Positions 1-5,567 of a stretch of 5,567 nucleotides of DNA are shown piece after piece; positions within the stretch are counted from its first letter, which is position 1; each line of letters begins with the position of its first letter. The notes beneath the pieces were generated by a model. It worked only from the letters and a program-made list of their open reading frames with translations. It was not told where the DNA came from and ran no database searches. The position numbers and the translations under genes were made by a program. The stretch is from Candidatus Omnitrophota bacterium (GTDB lineage: Bacteria > Omnitrophota > Koll11 > VGKN01): positions 1-5,567 of the forward strand of contig VGKN01000115.1 of assembly GCA_016867055.1 (NCBI GenBank), written 5' to 3'.

Positions 1-1
1 T

Positions 2-130
2 TTAAATCGCCTTAAGGAAGGTTATTGCTTAGTTCCTAATCTGTTTAACTCCAGAAATATTTTAAGGGTTTCACTTAAGCCTGAAGGGGAGATGCCTTTG
101 TTTTTTGGACCCGCTATGCGAAGTTATTAA
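2..130 (+). CDS. C-terminal end of an unrecognised protein (partial, cut by left edge)
   Basis: One frame is open from the left edge (codons from position 2) to a TAA at 128-130, giving the last 42 residues of a protein. The tail is not simple sequence and ends in a segment rich in Gly, Pro and aromatic residues (PLFFGPAMRSY), which looks like a real folded C-terminus. It stops 21 bases before the next gene in the same direction, so the two are probably co-transcribed. I do not recognise the family. It does not resemble the C-terminus of SfsA, which I considered because SfsA is often joined to the module encoded next. Seen: open frame, stop and spacing. Inferred: that it is a real gene end. 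Confidence 0.5.
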   Translation, partial: LNRLKEGYCLVPNLFNSRNILRVSLKPEGEMPLFFGPAMRSY

Positions 131-141
131 CGAATAATCTC

Positions 142-146
142 AAGGA
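142..146 (+). promoter_or_regulatory. Ribosome binding site of the GIY-YIG gene
   Basis: AAGGA lies 5 bases before the ATG at 152. This supports that start as the true one and shows the gene is translated independently of the upstream reading frame, which ends at 130. Confidence 0.65.
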
Positions 147-151
147 ATTAG

Positions 152-625
152 ATGAAAAAAGTAAGACCTCTTAAAATTCCCTGGGATTATGTCGGAGAGG
201 AAGCGCTGGACAGAGGAAGTTATCTTTTAATCCTGAGGTTGAAACAGAAAAGGTACATAAATGTAGGTAGTTTGGGCAAGATTTTTTTTAAAGAGGGCTT
301 CTACATTTATGTAGGCTCTGCTATGGCAAACTTAACCCAGAGAATAGACCGACATAAAAGAATAAATAAACCGCATCATTGGCATATAGATGAGTTAACA
401 ACCATCGCGGAGTTTTATAGAGTTTTTCTCACTCGCAGCTCAAGCCGACTGGAATGCAATATTGCAATGGCGTTGGCAAAGATTGCAAATTGGAGCATAC
501 GGGGTTTTGGTTCTTCTGATTGTAATTGCGAAACCCATCTCTTTGGAATAAAAAAGTCTCCCCTTTTGCTACCAAAATTTCATAGTGTACTTAATTTTTT
601 TAGAATGGACCACCTGTTTATTTAG
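152..625 (+). CDS. Stand-alone GIY-YIG nuclease-like protein, DUF123 / Uri family
   Basis: This is a 157-residue soluble protein of the DUF123 (Uri-type) branch of the GIY-YIG nuclease superfamily. The first GIY-YIG strand is GSYLLILRL at about 22-30 and the second is GFYIYVGSA at 49-57. They are followed by the catalytic-type Arg64 and His68 (QRIDRH), a KPHHWHID block at 73-80, the probable metal-binding Glu101 in SSRLECNIA, and the family's cysteine-containing GFGSSDCNCETHLF block at 118-131. All expected key residues appear intact. Members are known mostly as domains fused to SfsA or to endonuclease III, or as free proteins; the short N-terminal lead with PLKIPWDY resembles the linker seen in SfsA fusions. 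A structure-specific or DNA-repair nuclease role is the usual inference, but the substrate is not known. It has no obvious link to the lipid A genes downstream. Confidence 0.88.
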   Translation: MKKVRPLKIPWDYVGEEALDRGSYLLILRLKQKRYINVGSLGKIFFKEGFYIYVGSAMANLTQRIDRHKRINKPHHWHIDELTTIAEFYRVFLTRSSSRLECNIAMALAKIANWSIRGFGSSDCNCETHLFGIKKSPLLLPKFHSVLNFFRMDHLFI

Positions 626-628
626 AAA

Positions 629-657
629 TTGTAAATAGATAATTTTTGAGATATAAT
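629..657 (+). promoter_or_regulatory. Sigma70-like promoter for the lpxK cluster
   Basis: A perfect -10 box TATAAT (652-657) stands 17 bases after a TTGTAA (629-634), which matches 4 of 6 bases of the TTGACA consensus. The surrounding DNA is very AT-rich. It begins just after the stop of the GIY-YIG gene (625) and would start RNA at about 664, giving lpxK a leader of about 175 bases. The spacing and the perfect -10 make this the best promoter candidate in the window; use in the cell is inferred. Confidence 0.6.
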
Positions 658-670
658 TAAAAATTAGGTT

Positions 671-712
671 AAATGCGTGCTAAAAGTATAACCGGCACGC
701 GTTTATATTTTT
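671..712 (+). terminator. Possible intrinsic terminator or attenuator (H1 hairpin plus T-rich tract)
   Basis: The GCGTGC/GCACGC core (675-680/695-700), extended by A-T pairs to 671 and 704, is followed by a T-rich run ending in five Ts (708-712). That could end transcripts of the GIY-YIG gene. Against it, the 14-base loop is large and the T-tract is broken by two As. Because the promoter at 629-657 lies upstream, a working terminator here would also act on the lpxK transcript as an attenuator. Confidence 0.3.
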
Positions 713-826
713 CTGCCTTTAGAGAGCCTACTCTACCACAGTAGTCTCTGTAGATACGAAGGTCGGAAGACCGCATCTAGTGCCAAGATGTGCTTCGGCA
801 GATGTCCCATCTGTAAGAGCACCTTT

Positions 827-831
827 AGGAG
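827..831 (+). promoter_or_regulatory. Ribosome binding site of lpxK
   Basis: AGGAG ends 8 bases before the ATG at 840 and 11 bases before a second in-frame ATG at 843. The spacing favours 840. It sits just downstream of leader hairpin H4 (790-822), so folding of the leader could affect its access. Confidence 0.7.
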
Positions 832-839
832 TTATATAA

Positions 840-1940
840 ATGATGGAATATATTTATTTTAGAAGGGTTGCCAAAATTGTTATTTTTGTCTTAAAACCAG
901 CCTTATTTATTTTTTCCATCATATATCTTTTGTCACTAATGTTTAGGCATATATTTTATAAATTCGGGATATTCAAAAGTTTTAGGTTGGATACAAAGGT
1001 AATAAGTGTTGGCAATATAACACTGGGCGGAACAGGAAAGACCCCTCTTACGATAATTCTGGCTGATTTTTTTAAGAAAAGTGGGAAAAGGATAGTTATA
1101 TCAACCCGGGGATATGGAGGAGACTATGTAAAAAAGGGCATCATCCTTGACATAAATACTCTAAAAAACAAAGAAGAACAAAATTTCCTGGGTGATGAGA
1201 TATATCTGTTTAATAGTTATTTAAAAGAGGTTCCCATATTTGTAGGAAAAGATAGAGTAAGAATAATCAAGGAGGCATTTAAAAAAGAAAAACCCGATAT
1301 TTTAATACTGGATGACGGTTTTCAGCATATAAGATTAAAAAGAGATTTGGATATTGTTGCTATAAATGGTCTTAATCCCTTTGGGAATAATGGTCTTATA
1401 CCCTATGGCGTCTTAAGGGAGCCTCTTTCCTCTTTAAGGCGAGCGGATATTATAGTAATATCTAAGGCTGATTTGACAGGAGGCTTGACTTGGTTAAAGA
1501 ATTTTTTAAAGGGGTTGAATCCCAATGCCTTGATAGCCTGTTGTCAATATTCATTAAGGGGATTATACGAGTTTGGAAAAGAAGAAAAAATAGATATATC
1601 CACACTAAAAGATAAAGACATCGCTACGGTGTGTGCCATAGGAGACCCTATTTCATTTGAAAAACTCTTAAACAAGAACGGTATTAAAATAAAGATATAC
1701 AAAAGATTCCTTGACCATCATAGATTTAATACCTGCGAGATAAGGGAATTTATAAGTATATGCTTAAAGGAAAGTATAGATATTGCTATAACCACCGAAA
1801 AGGATATTTTTAGATTAAGGGATTTTTTAGGAATTTTTGACAAGGCAAATATAAAACCCTTATTCACCGAGATAGCACTTGAATTTACAGAAAACAGCGA
1901 GGCATTTTTTGAAAGAGTATCTTCTTTATTTAGTAATTAG
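840..1940 (+). CDS. lpxK: Tetraacyldisaccharide 4'-kinase
   Basis: LpxK transfers the gamma-phosphate of ATP to the 4' position of tetraacyldisaccharide 1-phosphate, making lipid IVA at the inner face of the inner membrane. The 366 residues are a little longer than the usual 320-350. A hydrophobic N-terminal helix (about 13-35) anchors the protein. The family's modified P-loop VGNITLGGTGKTP lies at 57-69, followed by STRGYGG (88-94), LGDE (117-120), VGKDRV (135-140), the Walker B/catalytic LDDGFQH (157-163), SKAD (208-211), the DHHRF motif (292-296) and TTEKD (318-322). No key residue is missing. The start is ATG 840, with a second ATG directly after it. The gene is first in a tight cluster and its 3' end overlaps the next gene. 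The unusual part is the long structured leader before it; E. coli lpxK has no such element that I know of. Confidence 0.95.
   Translation: MMEYIYFRRVAKIVIFVLKPALFIFSIIYLLSLMFRHIFYKFGIFKSFRLDTKVISVGNITLGGTGKTPLTIILADFFKKSGKRIVISTRGYGGDYVKKGIILDINTLKNKEEQNFLGDEIYLFNSYLKEVPIFVGKDRVRIIKEAFKKEKPDILILDDGFQHIRLKRDLDIVAINGLNPFGNNGLIPYGVLREPLSSLRRADIIVISKADLTGGLTWLKNFLKGLNPNALIACCQYSLRGLYEFGKEEKIDISTLKDKDIATVCAIGDPISFEKLLNKNGIKIKIYKRFLDHHRFNTCEIREFISICLKESIDIAITTEKDIFRLRDFLGIFDKANIKPLFTEIALEFTENSEAFFERVSSLFSN
1899..1902 (+). promoter_or_regulatory. Ribosome binding site deciding the lpxL-ELM1 start, inside lpxK
   Basis: GAGG (within GCGAGG, 1897-1902) lies 6 bases before TTG 1909. The alternative in-frame TTG at 1879 has only a weak GAG 7 bases upstream. 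The protein from 1909 begins MKEYLLYLVIRL, which is where LpxL proteins normally begin. This favours 1909. Confidence 0.5.
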
Positions 1941-3858
1941 ATTAGTAAGTTTTGTCTTTAATGTGCTACCCTTAGAATTTGCCCTAAGACTTGGTAGGAT
2001 ATTTGGGTTATTGATTTATTTTACAAATAAAAAGAGACGCTCCATTGCCTATGCAAACCTAAAGGCCTCATTTGGTGATGCACTTTCATCGATACAAAAA
2101 AAACATATTGTAAAAGGAGTATATATAAACTTAGCACAAAGTTTTGTAGAGGTTATGAGATTTCCCAGGATAGATAAGGATTATGTGGATAGATATATAG
2201 AGATTGAAAAAAAAGATATCTTAGATAGGGCGATAGAGAGTAGAAGGGGTGTCATACTCTTAACTGCCCATTTTGGAAACTGGGAGCTTTTGGCATTGAC
2301 AGGTTCTCTTGCAGGCTATCGTCTTCATATACTTGCAAGGGAGCAAAAACTAACGAGATTAAATAAACTCTTAAATAGATATAGACAGTTAGGCGGTTCT
2401 TATATTGTTCCAAAAGGGATATCTGTAAAAGCGCTTTTTAGCAGTCTTAAAGAGAATAATCCTGTGGGTATTTTAGCTGACCAGGATGCGGGAAGGAATG
2501 GTATATTTGTAAATTTTTTTGGTAGACTTGCTTCAACTCCAAGAGGTGCCTTTGAGCTGGCAGATAAACTTGGTTCAGTGGTATTACCTGTTTTTATAGT
2601 TAGAAAAGATGGACCGTATCATAAAATCTTTATAGAAAATCCGATTGACTTAGAAAAAAATCTTGATAAGGAATTGATAAGTCAAAGGGGTCTTCAATAC
2701 TTTACAAATCTTCTTGAGAACTATATACGCAGATATCCCTCCCAATGGCTTTGGCTACATAAGAGATGGAAGTCAAGTCCCAATAGGAGAGTGCTTATAT
2801 TGGATGATGGAAAGAAGGGTCATCTAAACCAGTCCTTAGCCATATTAAAACAACTCAAAAAGGCACATAACGATAGATTCTTAGGAAAGGGCAACTTTGA
2901 GGTAGAGATTGTAAGGGTAGATTTTAAAAGTAAATTTAGAAGATTTATCCTCAATATATTGGTTAATCTATTTTCGCCATTTATTCAAGGCAATCTAAAA
3001 TATTTAGAATTTGCTTTTAAAAAAGATTCCTTTTTAAAATTTTCAAACACCTTTATTGACATTATAATCTCTTGTGGCTCATCCTTAGAAGCAGTCAGCT
3101 TAGCATTAAAAAAAGAAAACAATGCAAAGTCCATAATTATTATGAAACCCTCTTTTGTAAACGTAAAAAAATTTGATTTAGCAATTGTCCCTTTACATGA
3201 TAAACCAAGACTAAATCCAAATATTCTAAGAGTGCTCCTTAGCCCTAATCTTATAGATGAGGAATATCTTAAGAAAAACTCTATAAAAATTATAAATAGG
3301 TTAAGGTTTGATAAACCATTTAGGATAGGTTTATTATTAGGAGGCGATAGTAAAAGAGCTTATCTATCAGAGTCTTTAATTAGATTTATAATCCAGCAGC
3401 TTAAGGAGGTTTCCTTAAAATTAGATGCAGGGCTTCTTATTACCACCTCAAGACGCACCCCACCCAGGATAGAAAATTTATTAAAAAGGGAGATGGATAA
3501 TTTTTCCAATTGTAGTCTTCTAATAATAGCAAATAAGGATAATCCCGAGGAGGCATTGGGGGGTATTCTTGGTTTAAGCGATGTCATAGTAATCTCCTCA
3601 GATAGTATATCTATGATATCAGAAGCGGTAAGCACAGGAAAACCTGTTATTGTATTTAAGACAGAAAGGAGAAGAACCCTTGGGAGATATAAAGAGGAAA
3701 TCTTGATATCTGAACTCATAAATAAGGAACTTGTTGCATTTTCAGAGCCTTCAAGGCTTTCGGATACGATAGTTACCTTAGCTTCTAAAAAACCTATGCC
3801 AAGAGAATTTAACCAGATGAATGAGATATATAAGTGTTTGTTGAGGAGATTACTTTGA
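1909..3858 (+). CDS. Lipid A acyltransferase (LpxL/HtrB family) fused to ELM1-type putative glycosyltransferase
   Basis: A 649-residue two-domain protein if read from TTG 1909 (659 from TTG 1879). Residues 1-290 are an LpxL/LpxM/HtrB-type acyltransferase: an N-terminal hydrophobic helix (4-38), the HX4E catalytic motif HFGNWE at 121-126, DQDAGRNGIFVNFFGR at 191-206, STPRGAFELA at 209-218 and LWLHKRWK at 281-288. Such enzymes add a secondary acyl chain to lipid A. Residues about 293-649 match the ELM1 family (Mito_fiss_Elm1, ELM1/GtrOC1 putative glycosyltransferases): RVLILDDGKKGHLNQSLAIL (294-313), FDLAIVPLHD (422-431), LLLGGDSKR (475-483), TTSRRTP (512-518) and SSDSISMISEAVSTGKPVIVF (563-583). 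This half has the look of a GT-B fold, but no bacterial substrate can be read from it. The gene overlaps lpxK by 32 bases and the next gene by 4, so translation is probably coupled. A normal LpxL is about 300 residues. Confidence 0.9.
   Translation: MKEYLLYLVIRLVSFVFNVLPLEFALRLGRIFGLLIYFTNKKRRSIAYANLKASFGDALSSIQKKHIVKGVYINLAQSFVEVMRFPRIDKDYVDRYIEIEKKDILDRAIESRRGVILLTAHFGNWELLALTGSLAGYRLHILAREQKLTRLNKLLNRYRQLGGSYIVPKGISVKALFSSLKENNPVGILADQDAGRNGIFVNFFGRLASTPRGAFELADKLGSVVLPVFIVRKDGPYHKIFIENPIDLEKNLDKELISQRGLQYFTNLLENYIRRYPSQWLWLHKRWKSSPNRRVLILDDGKKGHLNQSLAILKQLKKAHNDRFLGKGNFEVEIVRVDFKSKFRRFILNILVNLFSPFIQGNLKYLEFAFKKDSFLKFSNTFIDIIISCGSSLEAVSLALKKENNAKSIIIMKPSFVNVKKFDLAIVPLHDKPRLNPNILRVLLSPNLIDEEYLKKNSIKIINRLRFDKPFRIGLLLGGDSKRAYLSESLIRFIIQQLKEVSLKLDAGLLITTSRRTPPRIENLLKREMDNFSNCSLLIIANKDNPEEALGGILGLSDVIVISSDSISMISEAVSTGKPVIVFKTERRRTLGRYKEEILISELINKELVAFSEPSRLSDTIVTLASKKPMPREFNQMNEIYKCLLRRLL
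3843..3848 (+). promoter_or_regulatory. Ribosome binding site of the GT4-GT9 gene
   Basis: GAGGAG stands 6 bases before TTG 3855 and lies within the last codons of the preceding gene. This strong site supports the non-ATG start, which overlaps the preceding TGA as TTGA. Confidence 0.7.
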
Positions 3859-5567
3859 ATATCCTTCAGATACTGCCCCAACTTAATTTTGGCGGAGTTG
3901 AAACCGGAACAATAAACCTTGCAAAGAGGCTCGTAAAAATGGGTCATAAGGCTGTGATGGTATCAGGTGGTGGAAAGCAAAGAGATACCCTGGCTAAATT
4001 TGGTATAGTTCATTATACCCTACCGGTTCATAAGAAATCTCCATTTTCAATAGTTTATTCCATAAAAAAACTTAAAGAAATTATAAAGGAGGAAAGGATA
4101 GACATTGTGCATGCAAGAAGCAGAGTCCCTGCCATTATAGGTGGAATATCTTCCTATCTTTCCGAGATTCCATTTATAACCACCTGCCATGGTTATTATT
4201 CAAAACATATTTTTTCTTATGCAATGACATGGGGAAAATTTGTGATAGTCATATCCAATTCGGTTGGAAGGCATATGTTGGATGACTTCGGTCTTCCATT
4301 GGAAAGGATGAGGCTTATATGGAGAGGTGTTGACCTTGAACAGTTTCATTTTAGAGAGCCCCAGATACAAGATAAAAACATCTACACAATAGGAATGATA
4401 GGAAGAATTACTCCCTTAAAGGGGCATAAATTTTTCATAAAGTCCCTTTTAATGGTATCAAAGGTTATGCCGAATATAAAGGTTTTGATAGTGGGCGATG
4501 CTCCAGAAAACAAGGTAAAATTTAAAGAAGAGCTTAAGGGTCTTGTTAATAGATTAGAACTTGACAAAAATGTGGAATTTGTCGGTGAGTTTGGGAATAT
4601 ACACCAAATAATGTCAAGGTTAGACCTCTTGGTTTTAGCTACAATAGCCCCCGAGGCGTTTGGCAGGGTTATAATCGAGGCCTTTGCAAGTGGCGTGCCG
4701 GTTGTTGCTACAAATGTTGGAGGAGTTTTAGATGTGATTGAGGACGGCAAAGACGGTATATTGGTTCCACCGCAGGAGCCAAGGGAGATGGCAGAGGCGA
4801 TACTAAGGGTTTTAAAGAATGATAAATTAAGATTTTCACTTGTAAAAGAGGCAAGGAAAACCGCCCAGATAAAATTTAATTTAGATACTATGGTAGAAGA
4901 AACCTTGAGGGTATACGAAGAAACTGTTACAGTTAAAAGGATTCTGGTCATAAAGATAAGTTCTATAGGCGATGTGATACTTGCCATACCAAGCTTTAGG
5001 GCCCTTAGAGAAAAATTTCCAAATGCAAAGATTTACGTGCTGGTTGGGTTAAAATCCAGGCAGATAGTCCAGAGTTGTCCATATATAGATGAGGTTATTG
5101 TATTTGATAGGAATAAGGAAGGGTCCTCATTCAGACTTTTTAGAGTAGCAAAAGAACTTTCTTCCTATAAATTTGATATTGTCATAGACCTTCAGAATAA
5201 CAAGATAAGCCATCTCCTGTCGTTTTTATGCTGGGCTCCTTCGCGTTATGGTTTTGATAACGGCAAATTTAGTTTTCTGTTAAATCATAGGGTAAGATTC
5301 ATTGGTCTCGGGGTAATTAATCCTGTAGAGCACCAGTCAAAGGTTCTGGGTATTTTAGGCGTGGATATCAAAGATTACTCTCTCAAACTTTGGCCAACGG
5401 AATCAGATTTTAAATATATAGATGAACAACTCTCAATGGAGTGGGTTTCAAGAGAGCAGCCGCTGGTGGGTATAAATCTTTCCTCAAGTGCTAAATGGCA
5501 GACAAAGAGATGGCCCTTGGAAAATTTTATCCACCTTACAGATAGTCTGGCTAAAGACAATATAAGA
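3855..5567 (+). CDS. Fused GT4 and GT9 (heptosyltransferase-like) glycosyltransferase, 3' end cut by window
   Basis: The frame is open from TTG 3855 through the last base, 571 residues without a stop. The first domain (1 to about 355) is a complete GT4 retaining glycosyltransferase: NFGGVE at 11-16, CHGYY at 111-115, ISNSV at 133-137, RGVDLEQF at 157-164, GRITPLKGH at 183-191, VGDAPE at 213-218, and the EX7E nucleotide-sugar motif from Glu267 to Glu275 followed by ASGVPVVAT (278-286). A few linker residues later a GT9 domain begins at about 361 with KRILVIKISSIGDVILAIP; its Asp373 sits where WaaC/WaaF enzymes have their N-terminal catalytic Asp. DIVIDLQNN (441-449) and the nucleotide-binding stretch ending in KRWPLENF (551-558) follow. 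A heptosyltransferase is usually about 340 residues, so about 130 are beyond the edge. Role: sequential sugar addition to lipid A/core at the cytoplasmic membrane face is inferred; donor sugars cannot be told. The strong ribosome binding site and 4-base overlap support the TTG start. Confidence 0.9.
   Translation, partial: MNILQILPQLNFGGVETGTINLAKRLVKMGHKAVMVSGGGKQRDTLAKFGIVHYTLPVHKKSPFSIVYSIKKLKEIIKEERIDIVHARSRVPAIIGGISSYLSEIPFITTCHGYYSKHIFSYAMTWGKFVIVISNSVGRHMLDDFGLPLERMRLIWRGVDLEQFHFREPQIQDKNIYTIGMIGRITPLKGHKFFIKSLLMVSKVMPNIKVLIVGDAPENKVKFKEELKGLVNRLELDKNVEFVGEFGNIHQIMSRLDLLVLATIAPEAFGRVIIEAFASGVPVVATNVGGVLDVIEDGKDGILVPPQEPREMAEAILRVLKNDKLRFSLVKEARKTAQIKFNLDTMVEETLRVYEETVTVKRILVIKISSIGDVILAIPSFRALREKFPNAKIYVLVGLKSRQIVQSCPYIDEVIVFDRNKEGSSFRLFRVAKELSSYKFDIVIDLQNNKISHLLSFLCWAPSRYGFDNGKFSFLLNHRVRFIGLGVINPVEHQSKVLGILGVDIKDYSLKLWPTESDFKYIDEQLSMEWVSREQPLVGINLSSSAKWQTKRWPLENFIHLTDSLAKDNIR

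Larger units (their letters stand above)
664..831 (+). ncRNA. Structured 5' leader of lpxK, candidate cis-regulatory RNA of unknown class
   Basis: This fills the gene-free stretch 626-839. Four strong hairpins can be read: H1 671-680/695-704 (10 pairs with one G-U, 14-base loop); H2 721-725 + 728-732 with 740-744 + 745-749 (10 pairs, GC bulge at 726-727, 7-base loop); H3 751-755/775-779 plus 761-764/769-772 closed by a GGAA (GNRA) tetraloop, with an ACGAA/GC internal loop; H4 790-794/818-822 plus 799-804/808-813 (11 pairs around a 4x4 internal loop, UCC loop). H4 ends 4 bases before the lpxK ribosome binding site. Other pairings would compete: 712-717 with 797-802, 694-698 with 780-784, and CATCT 774-778 with AGATG 786-790. 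I checked by eye for the common riboswitch signatures, T-box, SRP RNA and tRNA and saw none. The structures are visible; ligand-dependent control is inference. Confidence 0.5.

Noticed and set aside
751..784. Small SRP RNA helix 8, because of the GGAA loop and a nearby GCCAAG
   Set aside because: The GGAA closes a plain GGTC/GACC stem, and the conserved asymmetric loop with AGCAG on the 3' side is absent.
664..831. T-box, SAM, TPP, FMN, lysine, cobalamin, glycine or cyclic-di-GMP riboswitch, or tRNA
   Set aside because: By eye none of their conserved core sequences is present, nor the GGTTC T-loop of a tRNA. A covariance search was not possible here.
716..831. Direct repeat CCTTTAG at 716-722 and 822-828, the second at the lpxK ribosome binding site
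   Set aside because: Seven AT-rich bases can recur by chance in a leader of this size, and no mechanism is evident. It is noted only because the second copy overlaps the ribosome binding site.
3360..3947. Long minus-strand open frame
   Set aside because: It lies opposite the ELM1 half and the start of the GT4 gene, both of which have clear family motifs. Its protein shows no recognisable motif, so it is a shadow.
4382..4987. Minus-strand open frame of about 200 codons
   Set aside because: It is antisense to the GT4 domain and the start of the GT9 domain. Its Ser/Thr/Ile-rich translation is typical of the reverse of an AT-rich gene.
5375..5560. Short minus-strand open frame near the right edge
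   Set aside because: It is antisense to the GT9 domain, which is in frame to the last base, and has no motif.
1..5567. CRISPR array, insertion sequence, attachment site or other mobile element
   Set aside because: No regularly spaced repeats, transposase or integrase motifs, or terminal inverted repeats were seen. The gene order and coding style are even across the window.

Overview
The window is AT-rich, with heavy use of AGA/AGG and ATA codons. It reads as a Gram-negative (lipid A-making) bacterium, because it carries lpxK, an LpxL-type acyltransferase and a heptosyltransferase-type (GT9) domain. The multidomain fusions, TTG starts and overlapping genes would suit an uncultured lineage such as Omnitrophota, but that placement is a guess from gene style and not something the sequence proves.

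All genes supported here are on the + strand. From the left: the last 42 codons of an unrecognised gene (2-130); a stand-alone GIY-YIG/DUF123 (Uri-type) nuclease-like gene (152-625); a 214-base gene-free stretch holding a good sigma70-like promoter (629-657) followed by an unusually structured leader (about 664-831); then a tightly overlapping cluster of lpxK (840-1940), an LpxL acyltransferase fused to an ELM1-type putative glycosyltransferase (1909-3858, TTG start), and a GT4-GT9 double glycosyltransferase (3855 to beyond the right edge, TTG start). The last gene is cut by the window end.

The three genes from 840 onward form one likely operon for finishing lipid A and starting the saccharide on it. 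LpxK phosphorylates the tetraacyl disaccharide, the LpxL domain adds a secondary acyl chain, and three GT-B-type domains (ELM1, GT4, GT9) on two polypeptides probably add sugars to the core or a related surface glycan. No Kdo transferase (WaaA) is seen in the window.

The two points most worth following are the leader before lpxK, which has several strong hairpins and mutually exclusive pairings next to the ribosome binding site and matches no riboswitch class I can recognise, and the fusion of a lipid A acyltransferase to an ELM1 domain.
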